This document shows positions 35,158 through 44,345 of a DNA stretch of 64,000 nt, one piece after another. Below the pieces are notes generated by a model, which worked only from the letters and a program-made list of their open reading frames with translations, had not been told where the DNA came from and ran no database searches. This stretch comes from Schaalia sp. ZJ405 (GTDB lineage: Bacteria; Actinomycetota; Actinomycetes; Actinomycetales; Actinomycetaceae): assembly GCF_011038885.2 (NCBI RefSeq), contig NZ_CP064952.1, positions 124,001-188,000 of the forward strand, written 5' to 3'. Positions within the stretch are counted from its first letter, which is position 1. The number at the start of each line of letters is the position of its first letter. Position numbers and translations under genes: made by a program.

Positions 35158-36054
35158 ATGAGCATGCCGACCTACGGACGTCGATCGAATCCGAGTGCGG
35201 CTCCTGAATGCCCGAGACACCCGGGAGTTCGATCCGTTGACTATTGCAAGAAATGCAATAGACCGATGTGTTCGGACTGCCTGGTGCACACGGAGGTGCG
35301 CAACATCTGCGTGGACTGCGCAGGCGTTGTCCGCCGATCAGCTCGCGTTCGCGGCCCGGTGGTGACCTACACGATCATTGGGATTTGCGCTGTCCTTTTC
35401 CTTCTTGGCGCGGTCCCCTCTTTCGTTGGGGTCGACGCCGTCGAAGCGTGGATTCGCAGCTGGTTGGCCTTTACTCCGGTGTATGGACTGATTCAGCCGT
35501 GGCGTTTCTTCTCCACAGCTTTCCTTCACTCGGGGATCCTTCACGTGGCATTCAACATGCTGGCGCTTTACTGGGTGGGGCAGGCGTTGGAATCTGCGCT
35601 GGGGCACTGGCGTTTCGCAAATCTCTATGCCCTGTCTGCGATAGGTGGCTCAGTCTTCGTTCTCGCCTGGTCTCTTGCTGATCCGATGATGCTACACACC
35701 GTGACAGTCGGTGCGTCGGGGGCGGTCTTTGGCCTCTTCGGTGGCGTTCTGGTGATGCAGCGGACGATGGGCCAGGACACCCGCTCGATTCTCGTTCTTT
35801 TGGGAATCAACTTGGCGTACGGGTTTATCGGGTCAAATATCTCCTGGCAGGCGCATCTAGGTGGGCTGATCACAGGGCTTCTCGTGACGTGGATCTACAT
35901 GCGTGTGGATCGTCCGCGTCCGTCGGTGACAGCGCGACGCCAGTCGCGTCAGGCCGTTGCCGTTTCTGCGGGGATGTGGGTGGTGATGGTCGTGCTCACA
36001 GGACTGATCTATCGCCTGATCTTTGAGTCCGGGCTCCTGAGCTGGGGACCCTGA
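35158..36054 (+). CDS. Rhomboid-family intramembrane serine protease
   Basis: This 298-residue membrane protein has an N-terminal zinc-binding B-box-like motif (CPRHP...CKKCNRPMCSDCL...CVDC). The membrane core has about six segments. The catalytic Ser is in GASGAVFG and the catalytic His in WQAHLGGLITG, with HSGILHVAFNM upstream. Start ATG 35158 is placed by GGGGGAG; an upstream TTG in frame is less likely. Substrates are unknown. Confidence 0.92.
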   Translation: MSMPTYGRRSNPSAAPECPRHPGVRSVDYCKKCNRPMCSDCLVHTEVRNICVDCAGVVRRSARVRGPVVTYTIIGICAVLFLLGAVPSFVGVDAVEAWIRSWLAFTPVYGLIQPWRFFSTAFLHSGILHVAFNMLALYWVGQALESALGHWRFANLYALSAIGGSVFVLAWSLADPMMLHTVTVGASGAVFGLFGGVLVMQRTMGQDTRSILVLLGINLAYGFIGSNISWQAHLGGLITGLLVTWIYMRVDRPRPSVTARRQSRQAVAVSAGMWVVMVVLTGLIYRLIFESGLLSWGP

Positions 36055-36099
36055 CCTGAGTTTTCGTGTGAGCCAGACCGGGGAATCACACCAATGTAG

Positions 36100-36131
36100 T
36101 TCTCCACAGGTGTGCATAAAGCTGTGGATAA
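36100..36131. promoter_or_regulatory. Pair of DnaA-box-like sites
   Basis: TGTGGATAA (36123-36131) is a perfect 9-mer DnaA box, and TTCTCCACA (36100-36108) is a one-mismatch match in the other orientation. They lie in the 180-bp gap between the rhomboid and crgA genes, in a chromosomal neighbourhood normally close to oriC. A titration or accessory binding role is inferred. Confidence 0.45.
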
Positions 36132-36234
36132 CTACCGTTTTCTCGGTTCCCGCAGATTTTGATGTCCGGCTATCGCCAAGGTCAACGTGACGCTCGTGAT
36201 GAGTTCCACGATCCTGCGGATGCGCGCACGCCCT

Positions 36235-36498
36235 CTATCGCCAGCGCAGCGTCATGAGGAAACCAACCATCATGATGCCCAGTCCGATCACGAGGTTCCA
36301 CCAGCGGATTCCGGGAATTGGGAAGGCTTCCTGTGAGATGTAGTAGACCATGAGCCACAGCAGTCCAACAATGAGCAAGGTGACGAACGTCGGGGCCCAC
36401 CAGCGAGGACTCAATGGAATTCCATCTGTCCACGCCTGGATTTCGGTGTCTTCGGAAGCTTCTTTGCCGTTTTTCTTGCGCTTCTTTGACTCGGCCAC
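36235..36498 (-). CDS. crgA: Cell division protein CrgA
   Basis: This 87-residue protein has two membrane segments, the basic N-terminus KKRKKNGKE, the conserved SPRWWAPTF before the first segment, and PGIRWWNLVIGLGIMMVGFLMTLRWR. CrgA helps divisome assembly in actinobacteria. The start is GTG 36498 with GGGAGGATC 6 nt upstream; longer in-frame readings are not supported. It is divergent from the DUF881 gene. Confidence 0.93.
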   Translation of the reverse strand: MAESKKRKKNGKEASEDTEIQAWTDGIPLSPRWWAPTFVTLLIVGLLWLMVYYISQEAFPIPGIRWWNLVIGLGIMMVGFLMTLRWR

Positions 36499-36620
36499 GT
36501 CGATCCTCCCAGCAGATGCACGGTGGGACTCCAGTCCCAGTGGTGTGCCACGAAAAGGCACGTGCCATAGCGTAGTCTTCAATATGAATCTGACCAAAAA
36601 TGACACGGGGGGAGATGCCG

Positions 36621-37484
36621 ATGAGTGATGCACACCCTGCGCGGTCGGCCCAGTCGTCCTCGTCCCCGAAAAGTACAGCGCCGGACTTTGAGCCGACGAA
36701 AAAAGGCGAGGGTGCGGAAAAACCCCCGACGCGACGACAACAGGATGGGGGCGGCGCTTCTGCGGCGGCGCCCACAAAAACACGGGCGGTGCCGAAATTC
36801 TTGCGGCATGCGCCTGCGATTCTCTTGGTGACGGGAGCTTCGGGCCTGCTGTTCACCGTGTCGGCGTTGAATAACTATCACAGCTTGGCTCCGGCGGATA
36901 TTAACCTTGTGACGCTCGTCAAGCAGTCGCAGGAAAAAGTCAAGGTGCTTGAAGCTCAGACGGAGAAACTTCAGGACCAGATTAACGCGATGACACCTAA
37001 GGACCCCACGGAGGTGCCGACAACGATTCCGGCGCTGACGCAGGTGCCCGTGCGCGGACCGGGAGTTTCAATTTCATTGACGGATGCACAGACCGACGTC
37101 ATTCCCGATGGGGTCACCGCGAATGATCTGGTGATTCATCAACAGGACATCGAAGACGTGATGAATGCGCTGTGGGAAGGCAAAGCGGAGGCGATGACTG
37201 TTCAGGGGGTGCGTGTGACGTCGAGAACGGTGATTCGCTGCATCGGGAACGTCATCCTCGTTGATGGTACATCGTACTCGCCCCCCTATGTCATCGAGGC
37301 GATTGGTGATCCCGACCGCCTGGCGGAGGCTGTGAATTCCAACCCGAGGATCGTGAACTACAAAGCGTATGTGGCGCTTTACGGATTAGGCTGGGATCTT
37401 GCGAAAAAGAATTCCCTCGAATTTCCTGCAGCAACGCAAGACTCTGCAATGAAGTATGCACAGGTGGTGGATGCCAATGGGTGA
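36621..37484 (+). CDS. DUF881 family membrane protein
   Basis: This 287-residue protein has a disordered, basic N-terminus, one membrane segment (about 70-90), a coiled-coil-like stretch (LVKQSQEKVKVLEAQTEKLQ) and the DUF881 domain (GPGVSISLTDA, NDLVIHQQDIEDVMNALWEGKAEAMTVQGVRV, FDG-type region IGNVILVDGTSYSPPYVIEAIG). DUF881 genes commonly sit between crgA and sortase in actinobacteria and are likely envelope or division related. ATG 36621 is preferred, with GGGGGGAG 6 nt upstream. A dispersed-motif copy encodes SSSSP in the N-terminus. Confidence 0.9.
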   Translation: MSDAHPARSAQSSSSPKSTAPDFEPTKKGEGAEKPPTRRQQDGGGASAAAPTKTRAVPKFLRHAPAILLVTGASGLLFTVSALNNYHSLAPADINLVTLVKQSQEKVKVLEAQTEKLQDQINAMTPKDPTEVPTTIPALTQVPVRGPGVSISLTDAQTDVIPDGVTANDLVIHQQDIEDVMNALWEGKAEAMTVQGVRVTSRTVIRCIGNVILVDGTSYSPPYVIEAIGDPDRLAEAVNSNPRIVNYKAYVALYGLGWDLAKKNSLEFPAATQDSAMKYAQVVDANG

Positions 37485-38244
37485 GCATATCAGGCGGAGA
37501 CGTCCGTCTCGACTAAGCCGAATCATCTCGGGGATCATCGGTGTTATCGGCGAGCTTTTGATTACTGCCGCGTTCGTCATCGGTTTGTTTGCCGTGTGGC
37601 AGGTGTATTGGACGAGTTACGAGGTCGCCGCCCCGGTCAAGCACGCGGTGACAACGTTCACGCGTGAACACACACCGGAGAAGATCAAACTCGGTGAGGT
37701 GCGTACCGATGCGCCTCCGTCTTTCGCGCAGTCTCCGGCTCTCCATGACCTGTACGGAGTGGTTCACGTTCCCAAGTGGGACTGGGCAAAGATCCCACTG
37801 TCAGAGGGAATCGACCTTGAGGTGTTGAATGCGGGTCATGCGGGGCACTATCCGCAGACGGCCCAGGCGGGAGAAATCGGGAATTTCTCGATCGCGGGTC
37901 ACCGGCGCTCCTACGGGGACGTGTTCCTGCGGATCGATCAGCTAGCTCAGGGTGATCCGGTGGTCGTTGACTTGCCGGGCTACTACCTGGTGTACACGGT
38001 GGAGAGTTCGGAGATTGTTCCGGCTGATGATCCTGAGAACATCCGAGTCATTGCACCGGTTATTGGTGACGCGTCGTATTCGCAGGTGCCGACCGAACGG
38101 TGGATGACGATGACAACGTGTCATCCCGAATACGGTATTTCGGAGCGGTACATCGTTCACTTGAAATTTACATCGTGGACTCCGAAAGACACGGGAGTGC
38201 CCGCGGAGCTTCTCGACGAACCTGGTCTGAGCGACGCGAGCTGA
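37477..38244 (+). CDS. Class E sortase
   Basis: This 255-residue transpeptidase has one N-terminal membrane anchor (about 22-42) and a sortase fold with catalytic His in IAGHRRSYG, catalytic Cys in TMTTCHPEYG and Arg in SERYIVHL. Class E sortases anchor LAxTG-type proteins in high-GC Gram-positives. The ATG at 37477 overlaps the DUF881 stop by 8 bp. Next comes a small membrane protein and pabA, a standard actinobacterial order. Confidence 0.92.
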   Translation: MGEHIRRRRPSRLSRIISGIIGVIGELLITAAFVIGLFAVWQVYWTSYEVAAPVKHAVTTFTREHTPEKIKLGEVRTDAPPSFAQSPALHDLYGVVHVPKWDWAKIPLSEGIDLEVLNAGHAGHYPQTAQAGEIGNFSIAGHRRSYGDVFLRIDQLAQGDPVVVDLPGYYLVYTVESSEIVPADDPENIRVIAPVIGDASYSQVPTERWMTMTTCHPEYGISERYIVHLKFTSWTPKDTGVPAELLDEPGLSDAS

Positions 38245-38278
38245 TTAACTTCTCAGACTTCTAAGGAGAGTGACAAAC

Positions 38279-38437
38279 ATGTATGCGTGGATCTTTCGGC
38301 ATCTCCCCGGCCCGCTGTGGCTGCGAATTATGGAGTCCCTGGTGCTCATCGCGGCAATCGTCTGGGTGCTGTTTACATACGTGTACCCGTGGGCGCAGGA
38401 TTTCTTTGGTCTGGGGGCTGCGGCCTCGGTGAGGTAA
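38279..38437 (+). CDS. 52-residue single-TM protein
   Basis: This small ORF reads MYAWIFRHLPGPLWLRIMES, followed by a membrane segment and YPWAQDFFGLGAAASVR. It has a strong ribosome site (AAGGAGAG, 9 nt upstream). Small single-TM proteins of this kind, with the conserved PGP and YPW, recur between sortase E and pabA/trpG in actinobacteria. It lies 34 bp after the sortase gene and is likely cotranscribed. The function is unknown. Confidence 0.82.
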   Translation: MYAWIFRHLPGPLWLRIMESLVLIAAIVWVLFTYVYPWAQDFFGLGAAASVR

Positions 38438-38587
38438 TACGCCAGCAGCTGCGGTCCGGGCATCCTCTTTCGGAGTGATGCGAGGCAGGACGGTCGCTGA
38501 GACGCCCTCGTTATCTGCGTCGGCGCGACCTCCCGGCGTGAGGCGCGGGTCGCGGTGTCGCGTGGTGTCGCGGGAAAATTTTGGGGA

Positions 38588-38608
38588 CGAGGACGGACAC
38601 GCGTGCGT
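38588..38608 (+). repeat. Intergenic variant of the dispersed motif
   Basis: GGACGAGGACGGACACGCGTG starts at 38586, just upstream of pabA. It differs by one base from the stretch at 20735 in the 3' end of thiG, so the similarity extends well past the core. Confidence 0.65.
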
Positions 38609-38638
38609 TCGACCTGCAAGATGAGGGATCATGGCCTC

Positions 38639-39280
38639 ATGACTCGGATTTTATGCATCGATAATTACGATTCCTTCGTCTGGACAATCGTCGGCTACCT
38701 GCGTCACCTGGGCGCACAGGTTGATGTCGTTCGTAACGATGCGGTCGATCCTCGATGGTATGAGTCAGAAACCTACGACGGTGTTCTCATCTCCCCGGGC
38801 CCCGGGGATCCCCAGGGCGCCGGCCAGTCGTTGCGCGTCATCGGCGACTGCGTGGACCACCGCATCCCGATGCTCGGCGTTTGCCTGGGACATCAGGCCC
38901 TCGGAGAATTCTTCGGGGCGACGGTGACACATGCCCCCGAACTGATGCACGGGAAAACCTCAGTCATTCACCACGATGGTCGCGGCGTATTTACGGGCAT
39001 TGACAATCCGGTGACGGTCACGCGCTACCACTCACTGGCTGTGGATCCGTCCACGCTCCCTGACGTTCTCGAAACGTCGGCCTCAACGGACGGCGGCATC
39101 ATCATGGGGTTGCGTCACCGGGATCTTCCCCTGTGGGGCGTGCAATTCCATCCGGAGTCCGTGATGACTCAACAGGGCCACAGGATGCTGGCCAACTGGC
39201 TGGAACTCACCGGAGATGACGGAGCGGTTGCTCGCTCGCAACTCCTCCATCCCGTCGTCGCGCAGCGTTCCGAACTCTAG
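38639..39280 (+). CDS. pabA: Glutamine amidotransferase, anthranilate/aminodeoxychorismate synthase component II
   Basis: This 213-residue class I amidotransferase supplies ammonia to an anthranilate or aminodeoxychorismate synthase. The catalytic Cys lies in GVCLGHQALGEFFG, the His and Glu in VQFHPES, and the N-terminus RILCIDNYDSFVWTIVGYL is typical. In mycobacteria the equivalent (trpG, Rv0013) lies between crgA and pknB. Whether it serves tryptophan, folate or both is not determined. Start ATG 39639-equivalent is ATG 38639; it has a weak ribosome site. Confidence 0.92.
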   Translation: MTRILCIDNYDSFVWTIVGYLRHLGAQVDVVRNDAVDPRWYESETYDGVLISPGPGDPQGAGQSLRVIGDCVDHRIPMLGVCLGHQALGEFFGATVTHAPELMHGKTSVIHHDGRGVFTGIDNPVTVTRYHSLAVDPSTLPDVLETSASTDGGIIMGLRHRDLPLWGVQFHPESVMTQQGHRMLANWLELTGDDGAVARSQLLHPVVAQRSEL

Positions 39281-39287
39281 GCAACAC

Positions 39288-39318
39288 GGGGCCCGGTGAA
39301 TGACATTCACCGGGCCCC
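39288..39318. terminator. Bidirectional hairpin between pabA and pknB
   Basis: GGGGCCCGGTGAAT and ATTCACCGGGCCCC form a perfect 14-bp stem with a 3-nt loop between convergent genes. A duplicated GCACTGAGTGA follows. Confidence 0.8.
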
Positions 39319-39352
39319 CGCTGCACTGAGTGAGCTGCACTGAGTGATCCGA

Positions 39353-41347
39353 CTATTCGGAACCGCCCTCGCCTCGTCCATTCCCACCGCCGTTGTTCTG
39401 GCGCGGACCCTGGGAAACGACGATCGTCACGGAGCTGCCCTGGCTCACGCTGGCCCCCTCACTGGGGGACACGGCGATCACAGAGCCTGCGGCCACGGTG
39501 TCAGAGTGTTCCTCCGTCACCGATACGCGCAGAGTCAAGGCCTCAAGCTGCGCGGTGACAGTTGCCTGCGGCTGTCCCGCAAGGCCCGAGGGAATGCCAA
39601 CCTTACCCGTGGAAATCGTCAGGATAATCGCATCGCCCTTGGACGCGGACGACCCGGCAGCAGGATTCGTTGAAATAACCTTGCCCTGAGGCTGCGAGGC
39701 ATCGTCGGCGGGTTCAACGCTGCCGACCTTCAGTCCGGCGCTTTCCAGCGCCTTACGCGCTTGGTCCTGCGTCATTCCGGTGACGTCGGGAACCTGAACA
39801 GTGTCAGACCCGGATGAGGCATACGCGGTGACCTTCGATCCTTTCTTCACCTTTGCCCCTTCGGAGGGATTGACCTTCGCGATCTTTCCTTCCTCGACGG
39901 TGTCGGAGGCCACCGGATCGGGCGCGAGCTCCCACACAAGTCCCGCAGCTTCAACGGCTTTTTGTGCGTCAGCGGGACTTAATCCCACCAGACCGGTAGG
40001 AACCTTGACAGATTCAGGACCGCTGGACAGGTATGCGGTGACCAAGGACCCGGCCTCCACCTGAGTTCCCGATTCCGGATCAGTTCGAGCAACATCACCC
40101 TCGGCAATATCGTCGGATGGCTCAGTGTCCTCAGCGACCGCCCACACGAGTCCCGCGTCTTCGACGGCCCTCTTCGCTTCGGCCTGCGTCATTCCCACGA
40201 GACCCTCGGGAACCGTGACTTTCTCGCTTTCCGCCTGACCCTGAGACAGCAGGAACCATGCGCCGAAAATAATGAGGAGAGCGGCAACAATGACGCCGGA
40301 GATGATCCACGCTCTCTTGCGTTTACGCTTGCGTGCGACCTCTTCCTCGTCCTCGGTCATATCGGTTGACGAGGCCGAGGTGACGGTCTGATTGGTGGGG
40401 ATCGCCGGGGACATCATCGGCATGGTCGCTGTTGCTTGAGAGGCCACAGCCGGCGCCCACACAGTCGCGTCGGGCGCGTTGACGGCAACGCCGCGTGACA
40501 CGCGCATCAGGTCAGCGAGCATTGACGAGGCCGTTGCGTACCGGTCATTGCGGTCTTTTGCGAGGGCCTTCATGACGACGCGATCAAGTGCTTCGGGGAT
40601 GTCGGGCGTGATTGACGAGGGAATCGGAGGGGTCTGCTGCACGTGCTGGTAGGCCACGGAGACCGCGGAATCCCCCTTGAAGGGCGGACGACCCGTGAGA
40701 AGCTCAAATAAAACGATACCCGTGGAATACAGGTCGGAGCGGGCATCCACCTGCTCTCCGCGCGCCTGCTCGGGAGAGAGGTACTGCGCTGTGCCGACAA
40801 CCGCGTTTGTCTGCGTCATCGTTGCTTGCGAATCTGTGAGCGCCCGAGCAATGCCGAAGTCCATGACTTTGACCTTGCCGTCGTTCGTCAACATGATGTT
40901 CCCGGGCTTGATGTCGCGGTGAACAAGATGCGCGGCGTGCGAATACTCCAGGGCTGACAGCGTGCCGGTGATGATCTGGATGGCCTCGTCAATGGGCACG
41001 GGGTCTCCGTCGGAAATCAGATCCTTGACGGTGTGTCCCTCAACGTACTCCATGACGATGTAGGGCACGGAGATCGCACGGCCGTCAGGACGGTTGACCA
41101 ACTCCTCACCGGTGTCGTACACGGCCACAATGTTGGGGTGGTTAAGCGACGCCGCCGACTGTGCTTCGCGCCTGAAACGGGCAAGAAACACCGAGTCTTG
41201 GGCCAGGTCGGAGCGCAGCATCTTGATCGCAACAACGCGAGACAGACGCGTGTCGAAGCCGATGTGGACCTCGGCCATTCCTCCGCGTCCGATGAGTGAG
41301 CGGACCTCGTACCGTCCGGCTAGACGGCGGCTGATGGGCTCTGCCAT
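39353..41347 (-). CDS. pknB: Ser/Thr protein kinase PknB with PASTA repeats
   Basis: This 664-residue receptor-type kinase senses muropeptides and controls cell-wall synthesis. The kinase domain spans about 12-275 (GRGGMAEV, VVAIKML, HRDIKPGNI, DFGIA, APE-equivalent SPEQ). A juxtamembrane acidic segment (DMTEDEEEVA, a dispersed-motif copy) precedes one membrane segment at about 345-367. Four PASTA domains follow, then a Gly/Asn-rich tail. Start ATG 41347 has GGAGG upstream and overlaps the pknA 3' end by 28 bp. It is the last gene of the seven-gene operon. Confidence 0.97.
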   Translation of the reverse strand: MAEPISRRLAGRYEVRSLIGRGGMAEVHIGFDTRLSRVVAIKMLRSDLAQDSVFLARFRREAQSAASLNHPNIVAVYDTGEELVNRPDGRAISVPYIVMEYVEGHTVKDLISDGDPVPIDEAIQIITGTLSALEYSHAAHLVHRDIKPGNIMLTNDGKVKVMDFGIARALTDSQATMTQTNAVVGTAQYLSPEQARGEQVDARSDLYSTGIVLFELLTGRPPFKGDSAVSVAYQHVQQTPPIPSSITPDIPEALDRVVMKALAKDRNDRYATASSMLADLMRVSRGVAVNAPDATVWAPAVASQATATMPMMSPAIPTNQTVTSASSTDMTEDEEEVARKRKRKRAWIISGVIVAALLIIFGAWFLLSQGQAESEKVTVPEGLVGMTQAEAKRAVEDAGLVWAVAEDTEPSDDIAEGDVARTDPESGTQVEAGSLVTAYLSSGPESVKVPTGLVGLSPADAQKAVEAAGLVWELAPDPVASDTVEEGKIAKVNPSEGAKVKKGSKVTAYASSGSDTVQVPDVTGMTQDQARKALESAGLKVGSVEPADDASQPQGKVISTNPAAGSSASKGDAIILTISTGKVGIPSGLAGQPQATVTAQLEALTLRVSVTEEHSDTVAAGSVIAVSPSEGASVSQGSSVTIVVSQGPRQNNGGGNGRGEGGSE

Positions 41348-42894
41348 GTCAGAACCTCCTTGGTGCTGTGTACTTCCCGGGCTGAAGCGCCCAGCGAATC
41401 GAACATATTGTGAATCGTAACCGCCATGACGACCATGAGCGCCACAACGACAAGAGCAATGAGAACCCCGATGAGGATCTTGCGTAAACGAGATGCCGGC
41501 GGAGCAACCACCGACCGGTTATACCGAGTTTTTATCGGAGCCACAGCGGGGGATTTCCGAGAATCAACCACTGTTGACGAGGGCGAATGCCACTGCAGTT
41601 GACGTCGGGTTCCCCTCGATGGCGGATCGTCTCCCCGGCTGAGGGCGCGCTCAGTCAGACGAGAAAATAGCTCTGACTGACCGTGTCCAGGTTTGTTGGT
41701 ACCGCTGTCGGAGTGCTCCGAGGACGAGGACCGAGAGCTCGTGGGAAGGTGCTCGCGGTGTTGGGGACGCGTGGGGGCGGCACCCGGCTTGTCATCGGAT
41801 CGATCTGCCGTTCCGGTGGTCATCGGCTCAGCGTCGTTGACATCGGAAGCGCTTGCCGCACCCTCGCTGCTTCTCTTCGGGAGGCCTGCCAATCCCGCAG
41901 GTGTGTGAAGCATTTCCTCGGGGAGGGTCCGGCGCGTCACATGCCGAACCGGGGCGATGGGGCGTTGGATGCCGTCAACGGCTGTCTGTGTTCGCGGTGC
42001 GTCGTGATCGTCTGGGTGCGACTGGGGGAGAGTCAGAGGTGTTTTCGAGACCGACAGACCGAGTTCTTGCGCTGCTGCCGCCAGTTCGCGCACGACTGCG
42101 CGACCAGAATTGGGGCGCTTGGACGGATCTTTCTCCAAGAGATGAAGGATGACTGCGGCTAACGCGTGGGGAACATCGTCGGGAAGGGGAGGGACCGGGT
42201 CGTTGACGTGTGAAAAAGCAATGTTTACCTGGGACTCTCCGGTGAAGGGCCGGCGTCCGGCGACCGCCTCGTAAGCGATGACCCCGAGAGCATAGAGATC
42301 CCCGAGTGCCGTCGCTGTTTCCCCCATCGCCTGCTCAGGGGGCAGATACTGTGCGGTCCCCATGACCATTCCAGCGGCTGTCAGGTTGACCTGGTCAGAT
42401 GTGCGCGAAATACCGAAGTCGGTGAGCTTCACCATCCCGTCGGGTCGAACAAGGATATTTGCCGGCTTAATGTCGCGGTGGACAACTCCTGCCTGATCTG
42501 CGGCTCCGAGCGCCATCGCGACCTGCATGAGGAGGGGAATCAGTTCGTTGGGAGCGATGCGTGCCCCTCCGCGCAGATAGTCGGTGAGAGGACGGCCCTC
42601 TACGAGTTCCATAATGATCCAGCCGCCGCCGTTTTCCTCACCGAAATCTTGAACATTTGCAATGTTCGGATGCTCGACTGACATGGCGTTACGCGCCTCA
42701 AGACGCAGACGAGACAAGGGGAGTTCTTCTCCCAGAAGTTCGGGGCGCAAAACCTTTGCGGCAACGATTGAGCCAGTGACGCGGTCGCGTGCTTTCCACA
42801 CCTCACCCATGCCACCTTGCGCAATATGGCTGAGAAGCGTGTATCGGTCACCGAGAACCCGTCCCACTCCGGTAAGTGTTCGTCTGTCGCTCAT
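41320..42894 (-). CDS. pknA: Ser/Thr protein kinase PknA
   Basis: This 524-residue membrane kinase has GQGGMGEV-type glycine loop (AQGGMGEVWKARD), catalytic HRDIKPANI, DFGIS and PPEQ. A long disordered Ser/Thr/Pro-rich linker (about 280-475) includes a SEHSDSG segment with a dispersed-motif copy, followed by one membrane segment near the C-terminus (about 482-505) and a short outer tail without PASTA repeats. The ATG overlaps the pbpA stop (ATGA). Confidence 0.95.
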   Translation of the reverse strand: MSDRRTLTGVGRVLGDRYTLLSHIAQGGMGEVWKARDRVTGSIVAAKVLRPELLGEELPLSRLRLEARNAMSVEHPNIANVQDFGEENGGGWIIMELVEGRPLTDYLRGGARIAPNELIPLLMQVAMALGAADQAGVVHRDIKPANILVRPDGMVKLTDFGISRTSDQVNLTAAGMVMGTAQYLPPEQAMGETATALGDLYALGVIAYEAVAGRRPFTGESQVNIAFSHVNDPVPPLPDDVPHALAAVILHLLEKDPSKRPNSGRAVVRELAAAAQELGLSVSKTPLTLPQSHPDDHDAPRTQTAVDGIQRPIAPVRHVTRRTLPEEMLHTPAGLAGLPKRSSEGAASASDVNDAEPMTTGTADRSDDKPGAAPTRPQHREHLPTSSRSSSSEHSDSGTNKPGHGQSELFSRLTERALSRGDDPPSRGTRRQLQWHSPSSTVVDSRKSPAVAPIKTRYNRSVVAPPASRLRKILIGVLIALVVVALMVVMAVTIHNMFDSLGASAREVHSTKEVLTWQSPSAAV

Positions 42895-44345
42895 TGGAGC
42901 CCCGCTTCCACAAGAGCACGGGCAATTGGGCTGGCAGCTACTGCCCCGTAGGTCACGGGATTGGACGCGTCGCCCTCGACAATGACGGCGAAAGCAATCT
43001 GAGGGTCGTTTGCGGGAGCGAACCCAACGGCCCATCCATTGGTGAATCCCTGAGTTCCTGTTTCGGCGGTCCCTGTCTTTGCGGCAACGGAAACACCGGG
43101 GATACCGATCTGCGTTCCCGTGCCGTAGGGACGGTTGACAACGGCCTGCATCATCGTGTTGAGCTGGGAGGCAATCTCAGGTGAGATGGGATGACCCGCA
43201 ACCTTCGGCGTTGTTGTTGACTGGGGTTGGAGGTCGGCATCAACGATCTGATCGATCAGGTAGGGCTTCATCATCGTTCCGTTATTCGCGATTGCCTGAG
43301 CAACCTGTGCCATCTTCAAGGGAGTGACCTGAACGGTGTACTGCCCGATCGATGCCATTGCCAGCTGCGCAGCATCGGCGTCGTCAGGGAAAACGGACGG
43401 GGTCACCGGTAGGGGAATGGTGTCCTTTTCGTTGAATCCGAAACGTGACGTGATGTCCGTGAAATCAGCGGTCGTCATCTTTTCTGACGCAATGATGAAA
43501 GTTGTGTTGCATGAGCGCGCGAAGGCTTCGGTGAGCGTGGGGTTCCCGTCTCCACATGCGAGGTTGTTGCTATTTGCCACATTCGTCACCGTTCCGGGAA
43601 GTGTCGTCGACACGGGAGACGGCATGGTGGTGTCAGGGGTTGCCAGCTGCTTTTCCAGCAGGCCAATTGTTGTGAGAATCTTGAACGTTGATCCGGGAGC
43701 GTAGCGGTCACCGCCGATTGTCCGGTTGATCAACGGCTTATTCGGGTCATTGGCAAGCGAAGAATATGTGTCGGAAACCTTCGAGGAATCGAAAATCGCG
43801 AGGGCGTTGGGATCGTAGGAGGGAGAGGAATACATGGCCAGGACAGCGCCGGTCTTGGCATCCAAGGCAACGACCGCGCCCTTTCGGTTCCCCAACTGTT
43901 CGGCTGCGATCTGCTGCATCTTCGGTCGGATCGTCAGGACAACTCCGCCGCCCTGGCGCTTCTCCCCGGTGAAGAGGTTCTTGAGGCGCTGGCCCAGGAG
44001 GGCCTGAGAGTTCCCGTCAAGGATTGATTCAGCCGATGCTTCCAAGCCGGTTGATTGCGAAACCGCCGCTGAGAAATATCCGGTGATTCCCGCGTACAGG
44101 GGACCCTGTGCGTAGGTGCGTTGGAAACGTCGAGATCCGTCAATCTTTGACGAGGACGCGATTGCGTTGCCGTCAACAATGATTGGTCCGCGGTCAACTT
44201 CCGCGGAGTGAAGAATTGTCCGTTCATTGCGCGGATCCGCGTTGAGTGAGGGAGCCTGAATGAACTGGGAGTTCGTGACGCCGAAGCCAAGAAGGGCAAA
44301 CATCAGCAGAATCACAAGGAAAAGTCGACGAATCTGGTGGTTCAT
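42891..44345 (-). CDS. pbpA: Class B penicillin-binding protein (PbpA)
   Basis: This 484-residue elongation transpeptidase has an N-terminal membrane anchor and dimerisation region (RGPIIVDGNAIA). The catalytic motifs are STFK, SCN (RSCNTTF) and KTGTAE. It works with the SEDS partner encoded immediately upstream. Overlaps of 4 bp on both sides tie it to rodA and pknA. Confidence 0.95.
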   Translation of the reverse strand: MNHQIRRLFLVILLMFALLGFGVTNSQFIQAPSLNADPRNERTILHSAEVDRGPIIVDGNAIASSSKIDGSRRFQRTYAQGPLYAGITGYFSAAVSQSTGLEASAESILDGNSQALLGQRLKNLFTGEKRQGGGVVLTIRPKMQQIAAEQLGNRKGAVVALDAKTGAVLAMYSSPSYDPNALAIFDSSKVSDTYSSLANDPNKPLINRTIGGDRYAPGSTFKILTTIGLLEKQLATPDTTMPSPVSTTLPGTVTNVANSNNLACGDGNPTLTEAFARSCNTTFIIASEKMTTADFTDITSRFGFNEKDTIPLPVTPSVFPDDADAAQLAMASIGQYTVQVTPLKMAQVAQAIANNGTMMKPYLIDQIVDADLQPQSTTTPKVAGHPISPEIASQLNTMMQAVVNRPYGTGTQIGIPGVSVAAKTGTAETGTQGFTNGWAVGFAPANDPQIAFAVIVEGDASNPVTYGAVAASPIARALVEAGLQ

